This document shows positions 23,859 through 34,051 of a DNA stretch of 64,000 bases, one piece after another. This DNA is from Paludibacteraceae bacterium. GTDB lineage: Bacteria > Bacteroidota > Bacteroidia > Bacteroidales > Paludibacteraceae. Under the pieces are notes generated by a model, which saw nothing but the letters and a program-made list of their open reading frames with translations, had not been told where the DNA came from and made no database searches. The DNA is taken from contig JAFYQJ010000009.1 of assembly GCA_017547145.1 (NCBI GenBank), positions 1 to 64,000 of the forward strand, written 5' to 3'. Position 1 is the stretch's first letter, and every line of letters begins with the position of its first letter. The position numbers were made by a program, and so were the translations under genes.

Positions 23859-24952
23859 TCTAATAAATCTAAAAACTCTTTTTCTGTTGTTGGTGATAAA
23901 AATATATTAGGATATGTATCGTATATTTTTTGCATGAAAACACCCAATTCGCCGTTCATATTTCCAGGTTTTTTTTCAAGTATTTTTAGTAAAGAAATTG
24001 ATTTAACAGGAATATTAAATATTAAAAAAGGCGTGAGTGCGGCACTAGAAGATATAGTGATAAGTGTTACCTTGCTTATGTCTTGGTTTAAAATAATAAG
24101 TTCCCATGGAATTTCAAAGTTGACATTTGTTTTTATACCAAGTGGTTTAAAACGGTTGGTATCGTTTCTTGGATGTAGTTTTACAAAAACATCGTTTATG
24201 TTCGTTTTTTTTGAAATTTTTTGTACTATATCAACGTCGTTTACTTTAAATCCATCAGCAAAAAAGGATTCTTCAAGGAATAGATATTTTATTTTAGAAT
24301 AATTGTCTTTAATAGTATCAAATTGAAAAATTTTATTCAAAATTTGTTTGACTATTATGTTGTCGTTTGAAAATTTTGGTATAGCAATTGTATTTGCTTC
24401 AAAATTCCATTCAAGAAGATGTGGATTGAATAAGAAAAGTTGTTCGGCCGCTCCCAACATTCCTTTTGGATTTAATATTTTATGAATGAAAGATGCTTTG
24501 TCCGAATTTTTAAATGAATTACAATAAGTAGCAAATCCATCTTCAAAAATTGAAAGGCGGATGTTATGTTTTTTAGCTAATTTGAAATAGAGTAATATTG
24601 TAAAAATTGAAATGTTTGAAACACACAAATGGTTGTAATGACAATCTGTGTTGATTTGCCTTTTTATGATTGCGTAATTTTTTAAACTTTCTTTTATTTT
24701 GTTAAAAAAGAGTCGTAAAGTGTAAAAAAGACAATTCTCTTTTAGTATATATTTTTTGTTTTTAATGTATATAACATTGTCAAAGTAGTGTGTTTTACGG
24801 ATATTTTCAGCAATGGTGAAGCTATTGCTCATATGGTTTGAAACAACAATATCTACCTTATCTGCTTGAAAAAAATAATAGCGAAGCTGTACTGCTACCA
24901 TTATTTGATATACGGTGTTACAAACTATTATTATGTTTTCGTTTTTTTTCAT
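23855..24952 (-). CDS. GT52/polysialyltransferase-like glycosyltransferase
   Basis: A 365-residue GT-B-like protein. The start IIIVCNTVYQIMVAVQLRYYF and the motif FVKLHPRNDTNRF, plus LITISSSAALTPF near the C-terminus, resemble GT52 and bacterial sialyl/polysialyltransferases, where an HP motif and a Ser/Thr-rich loop bind the CMP-sugar. A cytidylyltransferase two genes upstream could provide such a donor. It overlaps both neighbours by 4 bp. Confidence 0.65.
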   Translation of the reverse strand: MKKNENIIIVCNTVYQIMVAVQLRYYFFQADKVDIVVSNHMSNSFTIAENIRKTHYFDNVIYIKNKKYILKENCLFYTLRLFFNKIKESLKNYAIIKRQINTDCHYNHLCVSNISIFTILLYFKLAKKHNIRLSIFEDGFATYCNSFKNSDKASFIHKILNPKGMLGAAEQLFLFNPHLLEWNFEANTIAIPKFSNDNIIVKQILNKIFQFDTIKDNYSKIKYLFLEESFFADGFKVNDVDIVQKISKKTNINDVFVKLHPRNDTNRFKPLGIKTNVNFEIPWELIILNQDISKVTLITISSSAALTPFLIFNIPVKSISLLKILEKKPGNMNGELGVFMQKIYDTYPNIFLSPTTEKEFLDLLE

Positions 24953-26547
24953 TCAATGTAAAGAGATGGAGTTAGGAAATGTATGTGCATTGTTTTTTGT
25001 AGTTCTTTTATTTGTGCAGAAATGCAAGAATTCCTATCATTTAGAATCTCTGTGTTAGTTGTGTTTATCATCGAATCGGAATAATAGTTGTCATGTGGAT
25101 TGTTTTTAAACCCATCGTAGCCAACAATAGAAACCTCTTTTATACCCATTTTTTTCAATAATCGTAACAACATAATTCCCGCATTATCAATTTCGGTATA
25201 TTTCGGATTAATGAGTGAGTGGTAGTTAATAGATAAAGAGTTTTCGATAACGTTACCAATATTAGATGTGGCTATAATTGTGTTGTTCGTGGTAAGTTGT
25301 TCTTTTTGATTATCAGTAAGTGAAGAAAAACGCTTTAAATTACTGATAAAGATAATATTTGAATTGAAATTGTCAGGTACAAAATTGATGGCTAAAATTA
25401 AAGGGTGTATTTTTTCTATATGTTCTTTTATAGCCTTTTCGTGTGTTTTTATAGTTTTCCCTGGTGCTATTATTAAGATTGGTTTTTGTCCGATAATAGA
25501 TGTTAGTTTATTTATATTTTCAGAATCATCTATTCTTTGTGATAGATGGTTTACGTATAGTTCTTCGATAATGTTTTGGCAATACTGATTTTTATTCTCT
25601 TGCGGTATTTGAGATAAAATTAAGTTTACATCTTTTGTACTTAATGTCTGTTTATCAGTTAAGTAAGAAGCATAGTTTGGGTGGCAATTGTTAGTTGAGG
25701 CAATGTAATAAGGTACAGAATATCCCCAAGGTTTTTTTATGAAAATTGGGTTTAAAAATTCATCTATTATTTCAAGGATAGGAAGAATACAATAATCCTT
25801 ATTAAAGTTTTCATTTAGGTGTAAAAGCAATAGTTCTGTACATAAATTTCCAGCTCCACGTCCCATCCCAAACACAGAAGAATCAATAATTAACATTCTC
25901 GATGTTTGATTTTGTATTAACTCTTGTGCATTAGAAAACGATAGTTGGAGATTGTTGTGAGAGTGGAAACCAATTTCTATATTTTGTTTAATATTTTTAT
26001 CAAAGAATTGAAAAAGAGAGAGCAGTTCATTTTTTCTTAATGTACCAAAACTATCAACTATATAAATAGATGTTGGTATAAAAGAATTAATTGCTTCTAT
26101 CAAGATTTTTAATTCTTTTTCATTATAACTCGCTGTTATCATAGGTTGGACAAAAACACTATATCCTTTTTCTTTAACTTGTTGGCAAAAATCAAGGGCA
26201 GGTTTTAAATCTTTTTTATGAAATGCAATTCGTATTGTATCAATGCCATTGCCTGAATATTTTGGTAATGCTTCTATTGGAAATTCTCCATAGTTTATCA
26301 TGCAAGCAAAACCATTTTTTTTTGATGCGGATTCGAGTATTTTATTGATAGGTCGTAAAGAATTGAATATAGATGAGTTGCATGAAGATTTTTTTGTTTC
26401 GCTCAAAAATCCGCATTCAACGATGTCTATATTTGCATCAATGAGTTTATTTATGATTGAGCAAATGGTGTTTTCTCCAAATTCCCAATTGTTGACATAA
26501 CCTCCATCGCGTAGTGTGCAATCTAATATTTTAATATTATTTCTCAT
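24949..26547 (-). CDS. HMGL-type aldolase fused to a DUF115/MptE-like domain
   Basis: A 532-residue protein. Residues 5-290 form a TIM-barrel of the HMG-CoA-lyase/homocitrate-synthase type: ILDCTLRDGGYVNNW (metal-binding Asp and catalytic Arg), DIVECGFLSE, FHSHNNLQLSFSNA and GMGRGAGNLCTELLL. Residues 350-532 (ILIIAPGKTIKTHEKAI, NIIFISNL, EVSIVGYDGF) resemble DUF115 domains found in flagellin-glycosylation Maf proteins. Next to a cytidylyltransferase it may build or modify an acidic ketosugar for surface glycans. The exact reaction is unknown. Confidence 0.72.
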   Translation of the reverse strand: MRNNIKILDCTLRDGGYVNNWEFGENTICSIINKLIDANIDIVECGFLSETKKSSCNSSIFNSLRPINKILESASKKNGFACMINYGEFPIEALPKYSGNGIDTIRIAFHKKDLKPALDFCQQVKEKGYSVFVQPMITASYNEKELKILIEAINSFIPTSIYIVDSFGTLRKNELLSLFQFFDKNIKQNIEIGFHSHNNLQLSFSNAQELIQNQTSRMLIIDSSVFGMGRGAGNLCTELLLLHLNENFNKDYCILPILEIIDEFLNPIFIKKPWGYSVPYYIASTNNCHPNYASYLTDKQTLSTKDVNLILSQIPQENKNQYCQNIIEELYVNHLSQRIDDSENINKLTSIIGQKPILIIAPGKTIKTHEKAIKEHIEKIHPLILAINFVPDNFNSNIIFISNLKRFSSLTDNQKEQLTTNNTIIATSNIGNVIENSLSINYHSLINPKYTEIDNAGIMLLRLLKKMGIKEVSIVGYDGFKNNPHDNYYSDSMINTTNTEILNDRNSCISAQIKELQKTMHIHFLTPSLYIE

Positions 26548-27196
26548 TTCTAATTATTTGATTGAAAAGGGCGTTGGCTATGTCAAAATCTTCTTGGGTA
26601 TCAATGTCACAACTTTCAATAGCATTAACCTCAACCATAAATGGATTTTTACCAATACGACAATTCTGTTTTGTTATCAGTTCTTGCCTATAAATATAAA
26701 AACCACTAGTTTCTTCAAAAATCGGTGCTAAATCTTGGGTACGCGGTATGTTGTTTAAATCATAGTTGAAAGTCTTGCCGTCTTTCCATAAAAATGTTTG
26801 AATTTTTTTTACGGCGAAAGCAGAATCGAAGGCTTTATTTTTGACTGCATCAAGACCTAATTCAATGCTACTAGTTTTTATAAATGGTGCCGTAGCATGT
26901 GTCATTACATAAATATCCGCAGGAATGTCTTTCGCAAAAGCTGCTAGAACTTCGTTTATTTTTGTAGTATTTTGGTCAAGATTTTCACTCCTTTTTAAGT
27001 ATTCAATGCCTTTAGGTATAAAATTTTTTATTTTAGGATTGCTACAATATACATATATTTTATCAATACCATTTACTTTTTTGAGTGTCTCAAAAATATA
27101 ATGACATAGCGGGAGTCCATTATCAAAAGGTTTTATGTTTTTATTTGGTAGACGTTCGTTATTGAGTTTTATAGGAACAACAGCAACTGTTTTCAT
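26537..27196 (-). CDS. Acylneuraminate/ketosugar cytidylyltransferase
   Basis: A 219-residue nucleotidyltransferase activating a nonulosonate- or Kdo-like sugar as CMP-sugar. Motifs: AVVPIKLNNERLPNKNIKPF (CTP loop, with Leu-Pro-Asn-Lys-Asn), IYVYCSNPKIK, VMTHATAPFIK, and DTQEDFDIANAL at the end. It is closer to NeuA-like than KdsB-like enzymes by the NERLPNKN loop, but the LARxGSK form of NeuA is not kept. It overlaps the aldolase by 11 bp and the GT2 by 4 bp. Confidence 0.78.
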   Translation of the reverse strand: MKTVAVVPIKLNNERLPNKNIKPFDNGLPLCHYIFETLKKVNGIDKIYVYCSNPKIKNFIPKGIEYLKRSENLDQNTTKINEVLAAFAKDIPADIYVMTHATAPFIKTSSIELGLDAVKNKAFDSAFAVKKIQTFLWKDGKTFNYDLNNIPRTQDLAPIFEETSGFYIYRQELITKQNCRIGKNPFMVEVNAIESCDIDTQEDFDIANALFNQIIRNEK

Positions 27197-28098
27197 TTTT
27201 TTAATAATCCTTTAGTTACATTATATCTAAAAAGAATGAGTTTCCAACCTTTCTGTGGAGCAAATTTAAGCATATATCCGCAAAAAAGGAAAAGTGTGGC
27301 TCCCCATTTTATTATCTCTATTATTAAACGTTTTAAATATTTTGTTTTTGAAATATTTAATGTGCGTAGGCGTTCACTTCTTCCAATAGCAAATGTTAAT
27401 TTGTTAAAATACGGTTTTTCTAGTTTTTTTTGTGGGATGATATGATATAAAATAGACTTCGGAAGATAGAAAATCTGCATATTTTGTGATCGCATCTTGT
27501 CAAAAATGTCTTTTTCTTCAGCACTAGCTAAATTGTCTCCTTTTCTGCCTAATTCTGTATTGAAAAAACCTGTTTTGTCGAAAATGCATTTACGATAAGC
27601 AGCATTGCCTCCTCCGGGGAATTCTGATTTTTTAAAAGGTTTAATTCTCTCTCCTTTATAGAGATAAGCCGTAAGTAATTGTTTGGTATAAAAACTCATC
27701 CATTTGGGTTCCTGTGTCTCGTATAAAGGAATTATAGGACCTCCAGCGGCATAGATATTTTTGTTTTTTTCGAAAAAATCTAAATAGTTTTGTAAATATT
27801 CTGCGTTTACAAGAGCATCATCGTCAACATAAATTAAAATTTCTCCGTGTGATTCTTTTATACCTCTGTTTCTTGCATACGAAAGACCTTGATGTTGTTC
27901 AAAAATGTAGGTAGAATTTATTTGTGAGAAATCATTTTTAAATTGTTCGTAAACAATTTTTGTATTATCAGTGGAGTTATTATCTATTACTAATATTTCG
28001 AAAGAATCTTTTGAAATACTATTTTGAGCAATACTTTTTAATACGTTATAAAGGTATCTCTCTCTGTTGTATGTGCAAATTATAACTGATATTTTCAT
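27193..28098 (-). CDS. GT2-family glycosyltransferase
   Basis: A 301-residue GT-A enzyme. ISVIICTYNRERYLYNVLKSI and ILVIDNNSTDNTK bind the nucleotide-sugar; ILIYVDDDALVN holds the DXD metal site. A hydrophobic C-terminal segment (about 255-280) likely attaches it to the membrane. The gene starts on the last base of the TonB-receptor stop codon, so it is co-transcribed with it. The linkage made is unknown. Confidence 0.82.
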   Translation of the reverse strand: MKISVIICTYNRERYLYNVLKSIAQNSISKDSFEILVIDNNSTDNTKIVYEQFKNDFSQINSTYIFEQHQGLSYARNRGIKESHGEILIYVDDDALVNAEYLQNYLDFFEKNKNIYAAGGPIIPLYETQEPKWMSFYTKQLLTAYLYKGERIKPFKKSEFPGGGNAAYRKCIFDKTGFFNTELGRKGDNLASAEEKDIFDKMRSQNMQIFYLPKSILYHIIPQKKLEKPYFNKLTFAIGRSERLRTLNISKTKYLKRLIIEIIKWGATLFLFCGYMLKFAPQKGWKLILFRYNVTKGLLKK

Positions 28099-30560
28099 TA
28101 AAAATCGATAGCTACTTTAAAATTAAATAATATGCCCGACAAGTAATTTGGAACAGCATTTTGTTGGTTATAAATGTCTGTTATCCAATAGTAAGAGTTT
28201 ACATTCTTGATATTAAGCAGGTTAAATATTTCCAAATTTAGCGACCACGATTTTACAACTTTTGATTTACGCATAAATTTTTCTCTTCCTGCAACAAAGT
28301 CGCGTGAAGCACCTATATCAACTCGTCGGTAGGCTTTTGTACGGAAAGTAGCTTGGTATCGTTCGCTATGAGGTGCTCCAAAAGGTAGTCCATCTGCCCA
28401 AATCATTTTCAAATAAACTTTGTATTCGGGATGGTTGGGAAAGTAGTCTTGATAAAAGAGTGAAATGCTATAACGTTGTTCGTTTGGACGCGAAATATAG
28501 CCAGGGTAAACTTTACCAAGATACGTGCCGATATTGCTATAAACTTTATACGAGTCGTCCAAAATATCTTCTCGACAACGCATCCAAGAAAAAGATATCC
28601 AAGAGTCTGTCCCAGGAACAAATTCACCATAAAGTTTTAAATCAATACCTGCGGCATAAGCTTTTGCATCGTTTCTGCCAGAATAACGAACTCTTACGTT
28701 GTCGATATAATACGATATTACATGATCGCTTGGTTTATAATATCCTTCGAGAGTTAATTTAAAAGGACGTTTAAATAATCGAAAATGATAGTCAGCTCCT
28801 AATACTAAATGTAATGAACGTTGTGCTTTAATATCTTTATTAAGAGTAATAGTAGAGTTACCATCATTGTCTTTTGTTTCAAGGCGTAACTCTTTGTAAA
28901 AAGGGGATTGATAATATAGTCCACCAGCAAATCTAAATGTGAAATCTGCAGCCCAATTTGGATATAGTGATATCGCTAGTCGGGGACTAATTAACCACTC
29001 TTTGTTGAATGACCAATGACTTGCTCTAATACCTCCACTAAAAGTCCATATCCCATGATGGCGATGGAGTCTGTAATATTCTTGTGCAAATGCCGACAGA
29101 CGCCACGATTTCATAGATGTTTTTGAAGTTAGGTTGTAAATAAGTTCTACTTGATTTGGATTAAATGGAAGCGAATAACCTGCTGAATCTCTAAATTCCC
29201 ATTCGTTGATTTCGTCGTCTATAAACTCCCCTTGACTACTTATACCAAATTTTAAGAGGTGATTACCTTTCTTAAATTCTCCAAGAGCTGATAGATTGAC
29301 GACACTTGCTGATAGTTTGTTTCTTGCGTGTTCGTGATACGTACCAGAGCCTAAAGTAGTGGTTTCTTCACTTAAACTATTATTAGAGATTTCTACATCG
29401 GATAGCCAATATTCTCCTGTAATATCGTAAGTTTCTTTTTCGAAAGTATTGAATGCTGAAGTTAAAAAGCTCAATTTAAGATTTTTAATAGGCTTATAAT
29501 CTACAGTAAATGCTCCAAAAAGAGTCCTGAATTTATCGCTTTCTTGTCCTTCAAAATAAACTTTAAAATTACGAGCAGATTGAAATGTCCCAAAAGTTGT
29601 TTCCCGATCTTTAGGTATAAAGCGATAATTATTTTGAGAAATATTACCTAAAAAAGAAGCACTCCATTTGTCAGAAAATTTAAAAGTGAGATATGTTTGA
29701 TAGTCTACAAAATTTTGAGCATATTCTCCTTTTGTGTCGAGTGTGCCAAGTAGGTAATTTGATGTCTTATAACGAAGTCCGTGAATTTGAGTGAATTTTT
29801 TCGTAGCAGAACCTACGTATGCTGTTGCACCTAAAAGACTAATTGATGTTGAGGCTTCAAATTTTGAAGGCGTTTTGTATTTTATATCTAAAACCGATGA
29901 CATTTTGTCGCTGTATTGTGCACCAAAACCTCCAGATGAAAAATCTACAGAACTAACTAAATCGGGGTTGATGAAACTTAAACCTTCTTGTTGACCTGCA
30001 CGAATTAAGAGTGGTCTATAAATTTCAATATTGTTTATATATACACTATTTTCATCAAAATTACCACCACGCACAGAATATTGAGTACTCATCTCATTTG
30101 AAGAATTAACCCCCGCAAAAGTAGATAACAGAGCTTCAATGCTATTTGAGGGTCCAGCAAGATATTTTACTTTGCTAGCATCTATCTATTGCATCATAAT
30201 GGATTGTTGCCCAGTGGATTTTACTTCTATTGTTGCTAATTCTGTGGCATCTTCTTCTAATGTAATGTTCAGTGTTATAGATTCTTTGTCGTACGAAAAC
30301 TTTTTCTCTATTGATTTATAGCCTATACAAGAGAAAACGATGTTAAAAGAATCTTTTTTTTGTAAAGCAAGTTCGTAATATCCTTTTTCGTTAGTAGTAG
30401 TACCTTCTAGCTGATTCGTTTCAATTATGTTAACCATTTCAATGGCATTTTGTGCGTTATTTAAAACATATCCCCGAACATAAATTTTAGGGTTATGTTG
30501 AGCTAAACTTAGCACAAATGACAATGAAACAAACAATAATGTTAGAAGAATTCTCCGCAT
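28098..30560 (-). pseudogene. TonB-dependent receptor interrupted by one in-frame TAG
   Basis: The fragments 30560-30186 (124 codons: signal peptide, CarboxypepD_reg domain YVRGYVLNNAQNAIEMVNI) and 30092-28098 (plug and beta-barrel, YSVRGGNFDENSVYINNIEIYRPL) lie in the same frame. They are separated only by TAG at 30188-30186. The codons after it read IDASKVKYLAGPSN and continue straight into the plug, so a full product would be 820 residues. TAG ends many other genes here, so it is not reassigned. Either a recent nonsense mutation or a base error explains this. Without it the protein would be an outer-membrane importer with a TonB-linked plug. It lies 18 bp after uvrD and before the glycan genes. 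Confidence 0.85.
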
Positions 30561-30578
30561 ATTATATTAACGTTCAGC

Positions 30579-32852
30579 CTATTCGGTTATTGTTAGTTTT
30601 GCGTATTTTAGTAATAGCTGTTTTGTCCCTCTCGTTTGGAACTCCACTTTTGCTTTTCTTTCGTCGCCATGTCCTTCTAAATCTACTACTATACCTTTCC
30701 CAAAAAGAGCATGAATGACTTTAGAACCAACTTGTATTTCGTCATTATTAGTTGAAATTGGTGTTGAATTTGTAGTTTCAATATTTTTTTGTGGAGAATG
30801 AATACTTATTATTTTAGATGTATGAGAGCGATACTCTTTAAAAGTATTAGTAGTTTCTCGACCATAAAATGTAGTATATTCTTGTTGTTGATGTAAAAAT
30901 TGCGAATCAATATCTTTTATAAATCGACTGGGATTAGAGAATTGTGTTTGTCCGTTTCTAAATCGTGATTTTGCATATGAAAGAATACAATTGTCTTCTG
31001 CACGTGTAATTGCTACATACAATAGACGTCTTTCTTCCTCGAGTTCACTTGGAGTTTGACAAAGAGCTGAAGGGAATAGTTGTTCTTCTAATCCAGCAAT
31101 AAAAACATTCTTAAATTCTAGACCTTTGGCTGCATGAACTGTCATTAATGTTACTTTGTTTTGTTCTTCTTCGTTTTCGTTGTCTTGGTCGGTAAACAAA
31201 GCAACCTCAGCTAAAAAGTCTGTTAAAGAAATATTACTTTCTCCTTCATTTGCTTTTCGATCGCAAAACTCGTAAACCATATTTAAAAACTCATCAATGT
31301 TTTCTTTTTTGCTTATATTTTCAGGAGTGTCATCGGTTAAAATATCTGTAATAATACCACTTTCTTTTATGATTTTTTCTACAGACGCATAAGCATCGTT
31401 TGCCTGATAGAAGAGTGTATATTCTTCAATTTTTTTTGTAAAATCAAGTAGTTTTTTTTGAGTCCCACTATTGATTTTTACATTGAAAATAGTTGGAGTT
31501 TCGGCTACTTCAAAAACACTAGTTCCGTAAGAATGTGCAGCATTAAATAATTTTATTTGAGTAGTATCGCCAATGCCTCGAGCAGGATAATTGATAATTC
31601 TTCTTAATGCTTCTTCATCATTTTTGTTGATGGTTAGCCTACAATATGCAAGAATATCTTTAATTTCTTTTCGTTGATAAAAAGAAATTCCTCCATAAAT
31701 TTTATATGGTATGTTGTTTTTTCTAAATGCATCTTCTAACACACGAGATTGTGAATTGGTGCGATAAAGAACAGCAAAGTCAGAATAATTGTAATCATTT
31801 AATCGCAATATTTGGCGAATTTTGCTAGAAATAGAAGCCGCTTCGTCAAAGTCGGAATACGAATTGATAAGTTCTATAAGATTGCCTCGCTTATTTTCCG
31901 AAAAAATGGTTTTTCGTATTTGATGATTGTTTTTTTCAATAAGCGAATTTGCTGCATCTACAATGTTTTTTGTTGAACGATAGTTTTGCTCTAATTTAAA
32001 AAGTTTACAATTTGGGAAATCTCGTTGAAATGTAAGAATGTTATCAATATTTGCCCCTCTAAATGAATAAATACTTTGAGCATCATCACCAACAGCACAT
32101 ACTTTTTGATGTTTAGCGGCTAATGCCTTAACGATTAAATGTTGAGAATAGTTAGTATCTTGATACTCATCTATTAAAATAAAAGAAAATAACTCTTGAT
32201 ATTGTTGCAATACGTCTGGAAATGAAGAAAATAATAGGTTTGTATTAAATAATAAATCGTCAAAATCCATTACGTTCGAATGTTTACATCGCTCAACGTA
32301 TTGTTTGTATATATTATAAAATTCAGGAATCTTTTTAAGGTAATCGTTTTGTTGATTTTGATAATCGGCCTCATAGGCTGTTGGCGAAATGAGGTGATTT
32401 TTTAACATAGAAATTTTAGACAAAATGTTTCCCGGTTTGTATATTTTTTCGTCAAGATTCATGGTTTTTATAATGTTCTTGACTAAACTTTTCGAGTCGC
32501 TACTATCGTAAATTGTGAATTGTGGCGTAAACCCAATCAACTCGGCATGTTGTCTTAAAATTTTAGAAAAAACAGAGTGAAATGTGCCCATCCATGTTAT
32601 TTTTTTCCCAACAATTTGGGCTATGCGTTCTTTCATCTCGTTAGCTGCTTTGTTGGTAAAAGTTAAAGCTAGAATTCTATATGGTTGAATTCCTGTAGTT
32701 AACAGGTAGGCAATTTTATATGTTAAAACACGAGTTTTTCCAGAACCGGCTCCTGCAATGATCAAAGAGGCACCTTCGTTGTAGAGAGTAGCTTCTTGTT
32801 GAGATTCGTTGAGATTATTTAAAAAATTATTTTCTGTTATTTCGCTAACCAT
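30579..32852 (-). CDS. UvrD/PcrA-type DNA helicase
   Basis: A 757-residue SF1A helicase that unwinds 3'-5' in excision repair and replication restart. Walker A is IIAGAGSGKTRVL, Walker B is FILIDEYQDTNYSQ, motif III is GDDAQSIYSFRGA, motif IV-V are YRTNSQSRVLEDAFR and LMTVHAAKGLEFKNVFIAG, and motif VI is VAITRAEDNCIL. A C-terminal Tudor-like segment (GSKVIHALFGKGIVVDLEG) is the RNA-polymerase-binding region of PcrA/UvrD. It overlaps the end of the EnvC-like gene by 16 bp. Confidence 0.9.
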   Translation of the reverse strand: MVSEITENNFLNNLNESQQEATLYNEGASLIIAGAGSGKTRVLTYKIAYLLTTGIQPYRILALTFTNKAANEMKERIAQIVGKKITWMGTFHSVFSKILRQHAELIGFTPQFTIYDSSDSKSLVKNIIKTMNLDEKIYKPGNILSKISMLKNHLISPTAYEADYQNQQNDYLKKIPEFYNIYKQYVERCKHSNVMDFDDLLFNTNLLFSSFPDVLQQYQELFSFILIDEYQDTNYSQHLIVKALAAKHQKVCAVGDDAQSIYSFRGANIDNILTFQRDFPNCKLFKLEQNYRSTKNIVDAANSLIEKNNHQIRKTIFSENKRGNLIELINSYSDFDEAASISSKIRQILRLNDYNYSDFAVLYRTNSQSRVLEDAFRKNNIPYKIYGGISFYQRKEIKDILAYCRLTINKNDEEALRRIINYPARGIGDTTQIKLFNAAHSYGTSVFEVAETPTIFNVKINSGTQKKLLDFTKKIEEYTLFYQANDAYASVEKIIKESGIITDILTDDTPENISKKENIDEFLNMVYEFCDRKANEGESNISLTDFLAEVALFTDQDNENEEEQNKVTLMTVHAAKGLEFKNVFIAGLEEQLFPSALCQTPSELEEERRLLYVAITRAEDNCILSYAKSRFRNGQTQFSNPSRFIKDIDSQFLHQQQEYTTFYGRETTNTFKEYRSHTSKIISIHSPQKNIETTNSTPISTNNDEIQVGSKVIHALFGKGIVVDLEGHGDERKAKVEFQTRGTKQLLLKYAKLTITE

Positions 32853-34048
32853 GGTTCTGGGTTTTGTAATGTCGTATTTAAATATAGCATTAATAGCATT
32901 TCGGTTTTATTGTCATTTTCTTCGTCTACAAATATTTTCCCTATTTTTTGTTTAGCCGAAACTTTATCTCCTTCTTTCACATAAATTGATGTTAAGTTTG
33001 TGTAGACGGTTCTATAATTTCCATGTTTTATAATTACAGCATTATTGCTTCCTGGTACAGAAAAACATTGAGTTACAACACCTTCAAAAATAGCTCTTGC
33101 ATCGGCACCCATATTTGTTTGGATATAAATACCTTTGTTGTTGGTAGTAACGTGTTCGAGTATGGGGTGTTTTTGTATTCCAAACTTACCGCTTACAAAT
33201 CCTTTTTCTACGGGCCAAGGAAGTCTTCCTTTATTTTTTTCAAAGTTACCTGCAATGAGAGCCTCTTCTTTTGTTAAAACTATTTTTGTTTGGTTTGATT
33301 TTGAATTTTTGTTTTTATTTTCTTTTTTTATTTCGGCGTCAATTATCGCTTGAATTTTTCTATTAAGTTCATCAGCTGTTTTTTGCTGTTTCTGTTGTTG
33401 AGCAATTAGCTTTTTTTCTTTTGATTTTAGATCGTTTAACATTTTGCTCTCTTTCTGTTTGTCATATTCTAACTTTTGATTTTCAAATTGTTTGATACAT
33501 AAAACTTCATTTTTTTTATCTCTGTTTTGAGCCAAAATGTCTTCTTTTTCTACTAATAAAGCGGTTGTTTCCTTAATCTCTTCAGCTTGTTTTTTCCTAT
33601 ATTCTGCAAATTGTTGCAAATAGCGAATCCTGCGGAACATTTGATTAAAGTTTTCTGCGGAAAGTATAAATGAAACATAAGAGAGTGTATTTGTTCGATA
33701 ATATGATTTTTGTACTAATGTAGCATATTCTACTTTGATTTTTTCTAATTTTTCGTAAAGTTTATTGCGTTCATTTTGTAGTGTATCAATAGTAAGATTG
33801 ATAGTATTTAATTCCTGATTAATATTAGAGATGACTTGCTGACGTTCTAGAATGTTTTGTTTAATAATATTTAATTTATTGATGCTACTTTGTTTAGATT
33901 TACTCGTTTCGTTCAATAGCTTATTTGTTACTTCTAGTTTATTGAGTGCTTGTTTTCTTTTCTTTTCAAGTTCTTTGATAGATTGTGCTTGTAAAGCGAA
34001 ACACGAAAAATAAGCGATAAAAAGTAATGTTAATATTTTATTAAACAT
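32837..34048 (-). CDS. EnvC-like murein hydrolase activator
   Basis: A 403-residue exported protein: signal peptide (to about residue 20, FALQA), a long coiled coil (about 22-245, rich in Lys/Glu/Gln) and a degenerate LytM domain (about 275-400). The LytM domain has lost the HxxxD zinc site (HPILEHVTTNNKGIYIQ keeps no equivalent Asp) and the final HxE, so it should not cleave and should instead activate amidases, like E. coli EnvC. Conserved order dut-TPR-DUF4292-envC supports this. Confidence 0.86.
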   Translation of the reverse strand: MFNKILTLLFIAYFSCFALQAQSIKELEKKRKQALNKLEVTNKLLNETSKSKQSSINKLNIIKQNILERQQVISNINQELNTINLTIDTLQNERNKLYEKLEKIKVEYATLVQKSYYRTNTLSYVSFILSAENFNQMFRRIRYLQQFAEYRKKQAEEIKETTALLVEKEDILAQNRDKKNEVLCIKQFENQKLEYDKQKESKMLNDLKSKEKKLIAQQQKQQKTADELNRKIQAIIDAEIKKENKNKNSKSNQTKIVLTKEEALIAGNFEKNKGRLPWPVEKGFVSGKFGIQKHPILEHVTTNNKGIYIQTNMGADARAIFEGVVTQCFSVPGSNNAVIIKHGNYRTVYTNLTSIYVKEGDKVSAKQKIGKIFVDEENDNKTEMLLMLYLNTTLQNPEPWLAK

Positions 34049-34051
34049 ATA

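Noticed and set aside
28098..30560. TAG reassigned to an amino acid (alternative genetic code)
   Set aside because: TAG closes several normal genes at the expected length, for example sufB, rodA and mrdA, and no other internal TAG was seen in well-conserved genes.
32837..34048. Active M23 endopeptidase
   Set aside because: The LytM zinc-site His/Asp and final HxE are missing, so an EnvC-like activator is the better call.
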